A stretch of DNA of 64,000 nt from Sphagnum compactum (GCA_965153455.1 OZ234494.1:21452001-21516000), one strand, 5' to 3'; shown: positions 26,067 through 39,763, numbered from the stretch's first letter. Notes: generated by a model not told the origin, from the letters alone. Numbers and translations: made by a program.

Positions 26067-27396
26067 TTTCTGTCAGTATGTCCAATTCACTGGAAACATA
26101 CAGTGCAGAAATCCAACAATTCAGTCACAAGTTAAATGGTTTTCGCTTACAACCCACAACAATCAAACTCAGTATTTAAACCATTTCACATGTGACCTAC
26201 CAACAATAAGCATAACCTACTGAAGCTGCTCAGGAAATAAACTCTCATGAGGACCAAGAAATCTCCATACTCATAATTAACAAAGCCAGAATGAGCCAGA
26301 ACAGGTTGATCAGGAACCTGCAATGCACTTCCTTTTAACATCAAGCTCAAAAGAGGACAAAGGTGCGAACTACCCATAACTGTATATCTGCTCCTGCAAA
26401 TGCTCTAACTGGTAATATCTGTAGACTGCTTGCCAGATCCTAAGACTTGGTTCAAAAACAGACTATAATGTAGCATTGACAGAGTGTTTGCAGAAGTATC
26501 TCATCACAGGGCAAGAAATGTGTTGACATCCAAACCCTATTGGCACCTAAATGAGAAGGAGGAGTTCTGTCACAGAGGCTACAACAACAAAAACTGATTC
26601 AGAACACCATATAAATGCACTAAAGGTTATCTGAAATACATGGCTACAATCACCTTTCACCATGCAGGTAGAGCTGAAATTGCCAACTTGATCAATTCAA
26701 CAAGGGAAAAAAAGACCAAATTGCGAGTGCCTGACCACAAAAGCATATCCTACTGTACCGAAACCTTTTCACAGTCCATGATGTGCCATAGCTTTTCAGG
26801 GACATCAATATTCTCCTTCTCCATAATCTTCAACACACTAGGGCATCATGACGCTCAAAGCTAAGCTGCAAAGCCCCTCTTGCACATACAATTTGCTAGA
26901 GATTTGCAACCTAAAGATGGCATACAAACTCTGAACAACCACAATTCTGCATTCATGCGGGAAAACTTCACCAACCAGCGCTCTCACCCAAAAGACATCA
27001 TCCAAAAGGTTTTCCACGCCTAAAGAAAATTCACTAACTAAAACCCCCCACATATGCTAAAGCCGAAGGTATTTCCGTCGCTGCTGCAGTCGAGAAAACT
27101 CCATCGACATGGCGTAAGCAATCGGCCATTCACCTTCCCGACTCTCTACAACACGGAAGAACACGACACCTACCGAACGTAGAAGAAGCGGAATCGGAGC
27201 ACAAGAGAATCATGCATGGACCATAAAGAGGTCGAGAATCACCCCCTCTGACTCGGGGGAAGAGGAAAAAAAGCAGAAAGAAAACATATCTGTCACCAAC
27301 TCCATCAAAGAAACAAGAGGAAAAGAAACCAAAAAATAACCAGAAACACATCGTATAAAATCACACCTTGCTACCAGAATCCCTAGGAAAACCACA

Positions 27397-27400
<4 letters not shown>

Positions 27401-27427
<27 letters not shown>
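27401..27427. repeat. (GT)n microsatellite
   Basis: There are about 13 GT repeats immediately followed by a TTTG and an A run. Confidence 0.95.
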
Positions 27428-27719
27428 TTGTTAAAAAAAAGAGCACCAGGGGGAGAAAAAAAACTCACCAGTACAACAACAACACACAACCGAGCAAAAG
27501 ACGACGCCGCTCCCTCGCTCCGAATACAAGCGAGGCGAACCAAAAATACCAAGAGGCGACCAAAAAAAAATCGAGAAAAAATACAAAGAAACTTTCACAA
27601 ATTCTGAGACTAAAAAACTCAGGAAGCAAGATAGAGAAAGCGTGAGAGTCTAGGAGAAAGAGGAGAGAATAAAAAATGCGCGAGCAACGAGAGAGTCGAG
27701 CGGAGGGAGGGGGGCGAGC

Positions 27720-27734
27720 GGGGGGGGGGGGGGG
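27720..27734. repeat. poly-G run of 15
   Basis: An uninterrupted G run, with a second one of about 10 G at 27858-27867. Both fall in the presumed promoter or 5' UTR of the minus-strand gene, where the transcript would read as poly-C. Confidence 0.9.
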
Positions 27735-28451
27735 ACGTGGTGAGAAGCTTGCGATGAGGCGGAAGCGACTCTTGCGCTGCAAGTCCGTCCTTGTACCTAT
27801 TCCCGTGCAGGCTGTGGGTGCACATGGGGAAGGCTCGTGGCGACGGGAGCGTCATTGGGGGGGGGGGGTGGGGCGGCGCTAGTAAAGAAAAGCATTTTGC
27901 TGCTATGTCAGCTTTTTTTCTTTTGCTTTTGGGGGGTGGGGGAAGGTCTAAGTGAATAGAATTTTAAATAGTAGGGTAATTGGGATATGTATAATATGTG
28001 TATAAATATAGCACATTTGTAAGTCAATAAAAATAAAAATAATATTTTTTTGTAATTAAAATTACAAATATTTACATGTTTTTTTTTTAACACTGTCTAT
28101 AATGGATTTAGATGAATTTACATTTGCACATAAGTTCAAGATTAGGTGTTTACATTTACATGGATGTGATGTGAATGAGAGATTTTCCATTTTATATGGA
28201 ATGCAAATAAGTTTACTACTTACACTTTTGTGAAGAGTTTGTCTAAAACCACATAACACCCACAACACATCATAAGTATTTCGCACTCCTCCCTCATCCC
28301 ATCTTTGCTAGCTCTCTTCTTAGCAATTTTCAATGGATAATGAGCTTAGCATCCACCCACTAACTCCATGATCCCTTTGGTGAGATGTTTGTTTCAATCC
28401 CATCCGAAACCTTCTCCAAATTAGTGACTTGGGTATAATATATCGGGCTTA

Positions 28452-28675
28452 TGGTGCATTCACACTTGGTGTTAAAGACTCTAACATTAAGTCCCCTAAC
28501 ACCAAGCTAGTCATTTATAACCTAAACATATTTACGAAAGAAAATTTTATGTTAAGTTAACATTCACTTAATATTTTAAACAAATCACCCCCTTTAACAT
28601 TGAGCACCACCTAAGATGCCACCGAAATTTTCACTTAACACTAACTTAACATTAACATTAGGTGTGAATGCACCT
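28452..28675. mobile_element. Tourist-like MITE (PIF/Harbinger type) with TTA target duplication
   Basis: The left terminus TGGTGCATTCACACTTGG at 28452 matches the inverted right terminus ending at 28675 (GGTGTGAATGCACCT). The inverted repeats are about 22 bp. TTA directly flanks both ends (28449-28451 and 28676-28678), the 3-bp duplication typical of PIF/Harbinger insertions. The interior of about 180 bp is AT-rich and non-coding, with internal repeats of TTAACATTAA. Confidence 0.85.
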
Positions 28676-28679
28676 TTAG

Positions 28680-31600
28680 TTTTAGCTTAAACAATTACAC
28701 AAGACCTAATGGACACTATTAGTTACATATACCCTAGTCCCTTTTCTATTTTGACAATAATTTAAACATTTTCAATAAATGTCTTTTTTAATTTCAAAAT
28801 TAGTTGCCCACAATGTTGTAAGTTCTAAAAAGTCTATTTGCTACCTAATGTGCATGGTCATTTCACTTAATCCAAGTCTACATGGCCAATTTTTTGAATG
28901 TGTTGAAATTTTGGGAAATTCTTATTGTCACTATTAGAGTTTTTAAATGATAAATAAATAAGTAAATAAATAAATATTCGACAAGAAGATGTAAGAATTG
29001 GAAAAGGTGCTACGGTCTTTACTTGTCAATTTATGCTATATGAAAACTAAATACCAATTTGATTGGCAAAGGGCATGACCCAAAAACACAATTAAGAAAT
29101 TGCACAAGAGAGACTCAATCTTATTTCATAAGAATTATAGATAAACTCCTAAAATTTACATGTTCAAAAAACTCTTTTAAAAAAAAAAAGCATTGGCTTA
29201 ATTGTTTAGTTACAATGGCACCCTACCAAACACAAGGTGTCTCTATTTGAGGCCCTTGCATGTGTGCCTTTTACACGTGGTAAGGGCACTTTGGAGGAGG
29301 ACCCATTCCTCATTTGAGTTCCTACTAAGCTCTTCCTTCAAGCTCCAAAAGAACTCAAATCAAGGAACACACCCTTCCTCTTCCTCCTTCACACATTTAA
29401 GTTCTCTATAATGGGGGGAATGTGTTTGCTTGGGGAAGGGGTTGCTTAGGGAGGGGGTTACTACTACCTTAGTGTGCCACCCACATTGTAAAGAAACTCC
29501 TTTCTATGTGAGTATGTGTGCATAAATAGTAGATAGGGAGAAACAAAGTTGTGGAGATTTGGAACTTTAGCAAAACTAAAATAATAAGGCTTTTTAGGTT
29601 CTTTCTTCCTCTATTTCTCCTTTCTTTCCCCTTTTATTTTTAAAAAATATATTTTATTTTATTTTTTATAATAAATTTTGCACATATACTACATTGATTG
29701 ATTGTCTAGAAGTGAAGTAAAAAATAAAGCACCATGGATAATATTTTGTTCCCCAAATGCCATTGAAAAAAGTTTGACCTATTTTGGTGACCTACTTTAA
29801 GAGGATATCACTTGGTGGGATTGCCAAGTGGCTTCATATATGGTAAGCTCTCAATTGTTTTTGCCAAAAGACAAAAAGCCTATCTTGTGTTAGGTACATG
29901 GGTCCACATTTTCACGCCACCTGCCTTAACTATGGTTGGTAGCTCCCCTAGGTTCCAGTTCAAGATGTTTAACCAGGGTAACTCAAATGAACTGTGGTCT
30001 AGACTTCTATTTTCTTTTTTCTTTTTCTTTTTCTTTTTTACATATAGCCAAAATGCTACAATAAAAAACTAAAAGTGATAAAATCATTGTGCTTTTTGAG
30101 ATTTTCAATAGCCATAATTTTGACCAAAACTTAAAGAAAAACCACCAAATTTCTATGCATGTTTCAAGTAGGCAGCCAAAAATATACAAGGATTCTTTTT
30201 AATTACTTTCATATTTAGCTTTGTATCCAAATCTGGCTAAATCTTCCTGTAGATAGATCATTTGCCACTTTGGGTATAACACAAAAGTGCTAAAAAAACC
30301 CTCTACTTGGACCATTCTTGAACATATCCAAATCCCATATTGGGAATATTAGTATTATAGTGTAATGTCAACATGCCCAATGAACATTAATGTGTTCAAA
30401 CATTTTTTTAATGCAAAATGGGTTCTAAAACTTTTTTAAAAAATCCATTTGCAAGCAAACTCATCAAGCATCCCAAAAAGCTATGGCTACTCAAATGCAG
30501 AGGGATATTCGTATTTCACAATCCATCATTCATCCATCACCCACCTTGCTCACTCGTCAACTCTAGGTCATCACATCTAGGGTCATCCAATAGTTGTTTA
30601 TTGTGTTTAAAGCTCTAGAGCTGTGTCAATTCCTAATGTATGTAATTTGGTTAGTGTGTACAACTAAGTTACAAGCCCATATTCGCAAGGTACCATTAAT
30701 GGGATTGCTTGTGTATATGGGTATTTGTGAGGTTGTATGCTTCAAAAAAATTCAAATTTAAATGCAAAATACTTAAGTATCATGTTGATAAGTTTGGAAA
30801 GAAGGGTATGGTTATGGTTCCTTGATCTAAGCTTTGCATGGATATAAACAAAATTTATAACATATGTCATTTATGGATTACAAAGATCCCCAACTTTTTT
30901 TTTTCCTTTATCAAAAATATTTCCAACACTTTCTTCATTTGATCTATAGTAGTCATTTTATATCTTTACAATTCAAATCGAAAACCTTCACAAATATGCC
31001 TCTTTGTTCGACCAAAAAGTTTACAATTTTCCATATGAAACATGCATGTCTTATTGCATCATGGTCACGATTAACCTTCATTAAAGTCAATGGTAGAAAA
31101 ATATGATGTTGCCCTTGCAATCTGATTTGCTTCACCCCCTTTTTTCTATTAAAATGTATTTCTTATCATTCGTAAAATATTTTTACTAATTTTCTTTTCA
31201 AAAAAAAAACTTTACATTCCTTTCCCAACAAGTCAGCCAAACTATTCAGTCTGTTGCACTATGGCAACAACATTTGTAATTTCTCTTGTATAATTTGAAA
31301 TTAAAAAATAAATAAAAAATTGCATCATGTTGGTGGTGATTAAAGTTGTGATTTGAACTTGGGCACTTGATAGATAAATCACATATGTGATAATTTCAAT
31401 ATAAACCTTTAGAAATTGAAGAATTTTTTTCACTAATTTCACAAAGTTTTTAAAAAATCAACTCTCACTAACAAATTCAAGATATCTATGCGCCATTGAA
31501 TTCAACATCGTAATAATAAAGGATGAATTATTATAATAATTAAATGAACTCCATTGTGGGATTTGGAATATCATAAGATTTTACCAATGAAAATAATAAT

Positions 31601-32520
31601 AATTTCAAAATTAAAAAATAAATTCATTTTTTGAAAATAAATAATTATTCGTTTTGTCAATGTGGAAATTGACCCTAGGCTACGGTAGTCATTTATGTAA
31701 CCCTTTACGATTACATTAAAAGATTACATGATTGGCTCAATGACACCACATTGTTTTTTTTTTTTAACATGAGTCATTTTTGTGCTCGTAGTTGAAAACG
31801 CCATTTGTGATTTACCTATGTCCTTCATGATTTGCATCCATTTCAGATGGAGTCATGAAGGACTCACATATTGATCAACCGTAGGCCATTGGATTATTTT
31901 ATAGAATATAAAACATGAAATCTATATCATGATCTACTATTATGATATTGTTATATGAGGACTGAAATAATTCAAATTATAACCTACTATAATTATGACG
32001 ATTTTTTTCACACCTCCTCAACTTCATATTTTCATGAAAATTTGTTTCATTATTTTAAGGATCATTTAACGACAAAAAATTGACCCGAGGATAAAGTAGC
32101 TATATTTACAGATAGGGTTCTTGCACATTATCATAGTGGTACCTAGCCTGGTTAGGCACTAATTAATTATTTCTTGGAATTGCCAATTTTTTTCGAAAAA
32201 TACATGCCCTAGGATGCCAAAAATCTCAAAGAAGTTTCAGAGCAAACACAAAAAACAAAATATAATAAAAGATCAACGGCTGAAACCATCACAGGGAGAC
32301 ATATAAGGAAGGCCAAAAGACACACAACCCGTAAAAAAGAATTAGCTCTTTTTTTTTTCTTTTTCTAATATTGAAATTTTGGAGAAAAACGCCAAAATTT
32401 TAGAAAATTTAGTCGAATTTACACTAGATAAACAATATTTTCCAATATATTCCCAATTTCTTTGTCGAAATATGGCGAAATCTCGCCAGAAAAAAAAAAA
32501 AAAAAAACCAGTGCAGCAGT
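28680..32520. other. AT-rich gene-free spacer
   Basis: No coding or RNA gene is supported. It contains a pyrimidine-rich stretch at 30008-30038, an AAATAAAT repeat near 28947, a short hairpin near 31823-31860, and a poly-A run just before 32508. No recognisable transposon ends were found. Confidence 0.5.
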
Positions 32521-32528
32521 CTAGGGAC

Positions 32529-32546
32529 TAGGGGTTTAGGGTTTAG
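32529..32546 (+). promoter_or_regulatory. telo-box (TTTAGGGTTTAG) upstream of the DUF427 gene
   Basis: Two overlapping AAACCCTA motifs, in inverse orientation, lie about 80-95 bp before the start codon. In plants telo-boxes near the transcription start are common in genes of growing tissue and of the translation apparatus. Confidence 0.6.
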
Positions 32547-32624
32547 TGCACTTCGTTTGAAACAAGGAGAGTGGGAGGGAGAGAGCAGATGTGGTGAGCA
32601 AACACATCGAGCAACAAAATCGGC

Positions 32625-34501
32625 ATGTTAGGATTGACGACGCCGGGCGGCAGTAATTCTGGAATACTTGTCGTAGGAGTGTTGCAGAAGGTGCAGCAGC
32701 AGCAGAAGTTATTGTCAAGCATCAAGTTTGGAGGAGTTTGCTTGCACTTTGGCTCTCTATTACCTCCACCCCCGGAGTTGTCTCGTGCAAAGAGGTGGAG
32801 AGGTGGATATAGTACCAGCGTCATCGCCAGCAGTTCCGTCGCGGCGTCATCCATGGGGAACGTTCAGAGGGAGAAAGTTGGTCCGGGTCAAGAATCGGTT
32901 TGGGATTATCCGCGTCCCCCTCGACTGGAAGCCGTGCCAGAGAGAGTGAAGATAGTGTTCAATTCCAAGGTTATTGCGGATACAACCAGCGCCTACCGCG
33001 TGCTCGAAACCAGCCATCCTCCAGGTATGTATGTATGCATGTATGTGCGCAGTCGGATTTCTTCCCTATTTTCTCCTGTGTCCTTTGTAACCGTTAGCGT
33101 ACTCGCAATGGTTGATGACAGGTTTTTGTGCATTCCGTGTTGTGAGAGATTGGTAACTAATTTCTCCGTGTAACAGCCATTTGCTGATGATAGTTTCTAG
33201 CATCAATGAAAGCAGTAGTAGTCCACTTTAGTGGATTCAACAAGTGTGCAATGCACTCTCGAGAACAGTCATACTCCAGGCCCGCATGTATAAGGGTTTC
33301 ATCTTCTAAGAAGAAATGAGTGCAAAGCTGTGGAGAAAAAGTGTTGCAAGGAAAGAGCAGATCACAAGAAGGCAATTGGATATTACCATTCCTTCCTGCA
33401 ATTCAATTCACGAGCATCATGACAAGATGCCGTGTGTGGAGGAAAACAGGTTGCAAGGAAAGAGCAGATCACAAGTAGGCAATCCCATACTACCATTCCT
33501 TTTGGCAATTCAATACATAAGCATCATGACAGGTTTGGTATGTGTTGAGAAAACAGGTTGCAAGGGTATGGCAGATTACAAGTAAGCAATCACATATTAC
33601 CATTTCTCTCTGCATTTCATTTCACGAGCATCATGACAAAAGTTGGTGAGGATCAAGCTCTACTAGGTGCACGCTGGTAATAGTCTGCCTTGCTGAATGT
33701 GGATGTGTAAAACCAGGGGATCTATGCCAAAACCCTAGGGCTCTCTGGTCTCTATTTGGGAAAAACATGTGTCCATTAGGTTTTCTTAGTTTTATAGCTG
33801 TTAGAGGTGTCTGCTTTCAGCAGGAGCTTCAAGAGATCCGGAGTAAACAGACCACACCAGAATTCATGGCTGTTGTTGAACATGGCACATGATTTGTTTC
33901 TTTTATCCCCTTTCTCCTCTTCATGAATGAAATCATAGGATGCAATGCCTCTCTACTGTTATCAACTGGAGCTTTGACATATGATTATTTATTGCCCAGT
34001 TGTGGGTGCGGTAGTCTATTGCATTCCTCAAAGGGACATCAAATATTCATCTCTCTTATTTACTTTCTTCTCTTCATGAATGAAATTGCAGGTTGCAACT
34101 AGGAGTGCCTCTCTAGTGTCATGAACTGGAGTTTTGATTATATGAGGTTTTATCACTGGGTTGTGGGTGCTGCAGTGTATTACATTCCACAAAAGGACAT
34201 CAAGATGGAGTATGTGAGGAAGGCAGCAGGCAGCTCCTTTTGTGAGTGGAAGGGTAATGCAACCTATTGGAGCGTGAATGTGGATGGTCGAAGTGCAGAG
34301 AAGGTTGGGTGGAGCTATGAAGAGCCTACCAGCCAGTTTCTGCCCATCAGATCATACCTTGCATTCTATGCAGCACCCATGGATGCATGCTATGTGGGAG
34401 ATGAGAAAGCAGAACCACAACCTGGTGGATTTTATGGTGGCTGGGTCACTTCTCGGGTTGTTGGCCCATTCAAAGGTGGACCTGGCTCCTGGGGCTGGTG
34501 A
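32625..34501 (+). CDS. DUF427-domain protein, probably organelle-targeted
   Basis: Two exons, 32625-33024 and 34176-34501 (TGA), join in phase 1 to a 241-residue protein. Residues 1 to about 85 are rich in Ser, Gly, Leu and Arg with few acidic residues, like a plastid or mitochondrial targeting peptide. Residues 90-241 are a complete DUF427 domain: SVWDYPRPPRLEAVPERVKI, then LETSHPP at the splice junction, YYIPQKDIKMEY, SSFCEWKGNATYW, and the C-terminal hallmark PQPGGFYGGWVTSRVVGPFK ending GSWGW. The biochemical role of the family is not firmly established. The intron of 1,151 bp contains a minisatellite and a decayed copy of the exon-2 start. No stops or frameshifts interrupt the frame. Confidence 0.93.
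33343..33640 (+). repeat. three tandem copies of a 107-bp unit in the DUF427 intron
   Basis: The units start at 33343, 33450 and 33557, each with GTTGCAAGG. They run through GCAGAT.ACAAG.A.GCAAT, ATTACCATT (or a close variant), a GCAATTCAATTCA-type block and AGCATCATGACA. The third copy is shorter. Copies 1 and 2 are both exactly 107 bp. Confidence 0.9.
33900..34050 (+). pseudogene. decayed duplicate of the DUF427 exon-2 start inside the intron
   Basis: About 33905-34050 resembles 34065-34215. Shared blocks include TCTTCATGAATGAAAT, GCCTCTCTA, AACTGGAG.TTTGA and GTTGTGGGTGC. After a GTAG acceptor the first copy would read VYCIPQRDIKYS, against VYYIPQKDIKMEY in the real exon. It then loses similarity, so it is a relic exon about 160 bp upstream of the used one. 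Confidence 0.8.
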
Positions 34502-37500
34502 CTATGTATGCAACCTTCATCCTTGCACTACAGTGACAGTTGAAACATTGTTGTTGGTATCAGAAGAGATTTCCAGTTTGTATGAAGTTCACAGCATAAT
34601 AAAAGCTTTGTTAGCTTAATGGTAATGTACATCCATACAGAGAACTGGCTCAAAATGTACGTGATTCCCTAGACATTGTGCATTCCTTGAAGCAGATGGC
34701 AGGTATGAACTCTGACAGGCTGATCTGTCTCCACAGTGGTTGATTTGCATATTGAACACATTGAACTCACAAGGAAGGCTGTGAACATCCACATCTGTGG
34801 CACACTAGATTATCAATAGTTTTGCAACAGACACTTGAAGTACATCGATGGATGTACGAGTATATGCAGATGCTACTGCTGCAGGAACACAAAATCCTGG
34901 ATCTCAGTGCAAACAAGCATCAACACACCATTTGTTTGCCAAACTTCTTGGTCATCTGGTCCGACTGTTGATCTTCACATTTTATTGGCACTCTATTGCA
35001 ACATGTTGAAGGATATTGGAACAGGATACAGAAAGCAGATGAAACACAGAACACAGCTCAAAGTAGTAGTCGGGATGGGATCTAGAAACAGTTTAGCTCT
35101 TGGCAATGCATCCTGACTTTGTCCATGCACCAGGAATAACCCAAACATGAAAGATTAATTTCTGGTTGTAGAGCATGTTCATTTCGAACCTAGAAAGCAT
35201 TGCCCGCAGTTCTCATATGCATAACAAAATGGGAGTTTAGAGATGTAAAGAATTTTGGAAGGTTTGTATAAATTTGGCTAATTTTGCTAATTCTTTTGGA
35301 AACATTTGCCAATTTTTTGATATCACAAAATATTTCAAAAGCCCTGATTGTAAGCATTCTAAGTTCATCCATATTTGATTCCAAAATGGAACAAAGTTAA
35401 TTCATTTTTAAGGAGTTAACAAGATGTTATACATAAATTAAGATTCAGATAAATTGAGGTCATATTTGTAAATATTTTAAAATTTCAGCTATCAAACGGA
35501 TGGATGCAAAATAATAGCAAACATCATCCATCAAATGGATTGACATAATAAATAGCTAATAATTGGCAAAACCCAACATTGCTACTAGAACCTATCATTT
35601 ACAAGATGTTCATAAGTCATATGTAAAATATCCATTATAAATTGAAATATGAATGGGAATTCCATACTTGTGGATGACAAAAGGATGGTGACAAATAAGT
35701 TTCATCACCTTTGGGTTCCAAAATTGGATTACACTTGTCCATTAGAGTGAAATTGAAAGTTCTTGGATGAAATCCAAACACGAATCACAAGTTAAATTAC
35801 AAACATGAATTATCCCAATTAACTTTATAATTAATTTTATGCCTTTTTTTTGACATTAGGAATTATGACGAGGCCAATCAATATCATCCATAAGCCACAT
35901 AATACATCACACTTTTAAGGAAATTCATTGACTCACATATAGGTAGAAAAATACATATTATATGTTATCATAGTACCTTTTCAGGTTTAGCATTTGGTTG
36001 CTATATTTTATTTTATTTTATTTTTCAAAATTCATTTTGGCAATCGAAAAATAAATATAAATTTGGCAATAAACATAGGCAACTTCTTTAGCATATAGCA
36101 TAATGAGACATTTTACAAATTTGTTACTATTTCTTTTTGCAAAGATAGGGAGAGATAATAGAGATATGCACAAAAGGAAGAGGACTCAAGGTGAAGAATA
36201 GTAATTTTTTTCATTAAGGGGGAAAGCTCCCAAGGTGAAATCAACACCTTACCAAAATAAAATGTGCATTAGTTATAAACATAGTATGAAACTCCTTTTT
36301 CCCTTAGGTTGGTGGTAAAACAATTTCAGCTTGAGTTTTGATTTTGCTTTCATTTTTGTTGTCATTGCTAATGAATGTTGTACAATAAACGGCCCTTCCT
36401 AAAAAAATTGTTACTTTTGCGTCTCCTTTATGAAAAAAACTATTCTTTTTTGCTTTGAGTTCACTTTGTATTGTGAATAATCAACATTTAAGGGTGAAAA
36501 AAAAATTCAAAATGAAAAAAGGCCCAAATCAAAGTCCTTTTAAGAATAACTTTAACATTCCACCGAATTATAAATTAAAAAAACATTATCAATTAATGGA
36601 TACCTATTCTCCAATGGTGGATTGAAGCTCTTACTAAAACATTTCTTAAATTTTCAAATAAACTTTTTCTTAAAAAAATTTCACAAACCTGAAAAGATAC
36701 TGCAATATAAAAATAGAATTGAAATAACATCAAATAAACAAGAAGAAAGCCAATTGGTTTACTCTTTCCAACATGTCAAAGATTTTTAAGTAAAATAAAT
36801 AACTTTGGACATATGCTTCTTCAATTTCCTACACCATAGGTAGATATGTTGAAGGTGATCTTTATTAGTGTTATGCAAGTATCTTGTTTTCATGTACCTT
36901 TGTCATTGATTATAGTGGAAATTTCAAAAGAAATTCCCATTGAGTCAAAATATATAATTGCCTTTAAAAAATTTCATCTTATCTATCGATTCAAATGTGG
37001 AGAATGAAATATTTGTTAATGTGGAGAAATGAAATATTTGTTGAGTTGAGTTGGGTCTTAGGTACTCACAACAATGATGCACAATATTGTGGGTAAATAT
37101 TGGATGTGGATTTGTTTAGCTAATTGTACCTTACAACCAAACTACTTAAATTTTGAAACTATTTACATAATTATCCCTATTTATAGCCTATCCATGCCTA
37201 CTTTTAGGTTAACAAATATGCTAGCCCTTAACATCATTAACAATAAATTATTAACCAATCACTAACGTTAATTTATTAAATTCTCTTTACATTAGGTACC
37301 TACTACTTACCTTCAATGTGTTAACAATTAGTTGCAAGTTAATTTGTAGGTTTTCTAGCTATCATATTATCACAATTTTTTTCCCTTTTGTTTGCACCTA
37401 AAATTGATGTTAGCTGGGTGGTTGCATCATCCATCCATCATTACTGTGACATTCATCATTAACCCATTATTTGATATGATAATCTCAACTCGCCTTCTTT

Positions 37501-39760
37501 GAGCATCCTTGCACTTTTTTTTTCCATTGTCACATAAATCTTTAATCTGCATTCTAAATGTTTCAAGTTTATTTTCATTTTGGAAGTCTCAACAATCATC
37601 ATCACCTTTATAGTTTCAATGTGGCTTGGAATGTAGAAGGTTGTTGATTCACATGAATATTCACAACATGGATCCTATTGCAAAGTATGTAGTTATGGTT
37701 CTTTTCATCAATTTGCGGGCAGGCAAAAGCACATAATCATCATCTTCCTCTCATTTGCTTTGCATTTGTTACATAACTTTTGTTATTAATAATGTTTAAA
37801 TCAAACTTTGTCATTGAAGTTCTATTATTATATGTTTTCTTCTTAATTGATTGCAAATTTTTTTTGGTGTAGATGACAAACAATGTAAAAATCACTATGA
37901 AAATTTGTGTCCATGAAAACTGCATTGCCCTACAATTAAAACTCCAAAACAACTAATCTACAATTATCCCATGGAAATAAAGGGAAATATTTTTTTAATG
38001 TCACATAGTAAATTTATGGCATTCTATTGTAGTTATGTATTAATCACAAGATGGACCCCTATACAAATGAATGTATGCACTATATATACAATTGTGGTTA
38101 ACATGTTTGATTTTATTAACAAGTTGCATGGAAGTTGCATATGACAATTACAATACAATTGAAATACATGAAGCATTCATCATTGTAATTAGCATACAAC
38201 ATTAACACATACGGTAATGCCATGTGTATGCATTGCCACCGTCCACTAGATTTTCTTCTTTCAACTCTTTTGTAACTAATTATCAAGTATGATTTTCAAT
38301 GATACAACTAGTTGTGACATTAAGTTTTTACTATATAAATAACCTAGGCTAAGTAATAGAAGCTTATTTTATTAGTCTAATACATCTATAATTGGCTAGT
38401 ACACTACACTAGCTAACCTACCCTAGTAAACTACTAGTTATAGTAATTATAATATATATTATAACAGTAAATATATTATAAATATTACTTACTATTATTT
38501 TTAATTAATTATTATGATTTATATAGCATAACTAATAGGTAAATTATGTTAGTATAATACTTAATTACTATGTAATAATTGCAAAAACAATTATCCCATA
38601 TTTTTTTCGCTACTTTTCAAGTTTGTGAAATATATAAGTAAGTGCACTATAAATATTTTAATAAATTGGCCCTAAAATAAAACCTGAAATAAAATAAGAT
38701 TATTTCAATTTACATGTTTTCTTACTTAGTTCACTTAGGATTAACTACCTACTTACCTACCTACCTACCTAGGTTTAGTTATTTACTTACCTAACTTAAT
38801 CTAGGTTAGGCATCTAGGTAATTAGGCCTATCTACATCTTGATCTAAGTGCCATGTGTAAAAATCCTATCAAACCTAAGTTGAATGATCTAAATTAAATT
38901 AACAAAAATATTAAATATCAAACTAAATTTATAATTTTCACATGTCCATTGATGACATGTCGTTAGTGTTGTCCAATGATTTCATCCTTGATGGATGAAT
39001 GAAAATCACATTAGCACGTCATTGTTTGTGTAGTTGCAACATGATTGTATTTTAGTTGTAATGTAATTACAATAGTTGCAAATTTATATGGTCCATGTAT
39101 GGTGAATTGTGTCCATTGCAATTCTTGCAAGTTGTCCAAAAACACTCATGTTGTAAAAATACATTTAATTGCAAGTGGTCGTTGCAAATCAAACATTCAA
39201 TTGCAAGCCCAATTGTAAAACACTTTATTTTCTCATAATGAGTTGATGCTACTACAAGTTTTTTGGTGTTTCTTGTTATTATGTTAGAAGTAATTTACTT
39301 CATTATTGTTTTTTGCATCCTATTGGAATAGCTTTAAAACACAATTCTTGAAATGTGATCAACATCCAACATTTTTTTTTTGTTCGCACAATATTACTTA
39401 TAATTAAAAAATTTGTTCTTGGAAAAGAACCAAGGATTATGGGTAAAATAAAGTTCAACTACTTATTCTTAATCCTCTTGATCACAAAGTATGATGATGA
39501 ACGTTCGTTCCATAATTTTTAAATGAGGAAACACACTCTATTTGAAATTTCTAATTAGGTAAGGTCTTAGATTTGTAAACAAGATACTAAATACAAATTT
39601 ACAATTATAATCAAAGCTCATGTAGCTTGCATTTTGTATAAGTTGGCCCAAGGATGCAAAGTTTTAAGTGTAGTGAATTTTTTTTTATGGGTCAATTGAT
39701 TGTCTCCTTGGTAATCCATGAGGTTGTCATTACAATCAATGTAATTTTAAAGTAGATTTG
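34502..39760. other. 3' flank of the DUF427 gene, then AT-rich spacer
   Basis: From 34502 to about 35.2 kb the composition is gene-like and probably includes the 3' UTR (AATAAAAG at 34598). Beyond that it is very AT-rich with no recognisable gene. A short ACCT repeat lies at 38745-38771. Confidence 0.5.
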
Positions 39761-39763
39761 ATT

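Larger units (their letters stand above)
26067..27900. promoter_or_regulatory. 5' intron and GC-rich promoter region of the minus-strand gene
   Basis: No coding exon can be supported here. From about 27.1 to 27.9 kb the sequence turns markedly GC-rich compared with the AT-rich DNA beyond 27.9 kb, as expected of a plant 5' UTR and promoter. It includes a GT microsatellite and two long G runs. Open frames in it are driven by low-complexity sequence. Confidence 0.45.

Noticed and set aside
27368-27882. Several overlapping frames on both strands around the GT and G runs
   Set aside because: They are driven by low-complexity sequence, with no family resemblance; the region is better explained as promoter or 5' UTR.
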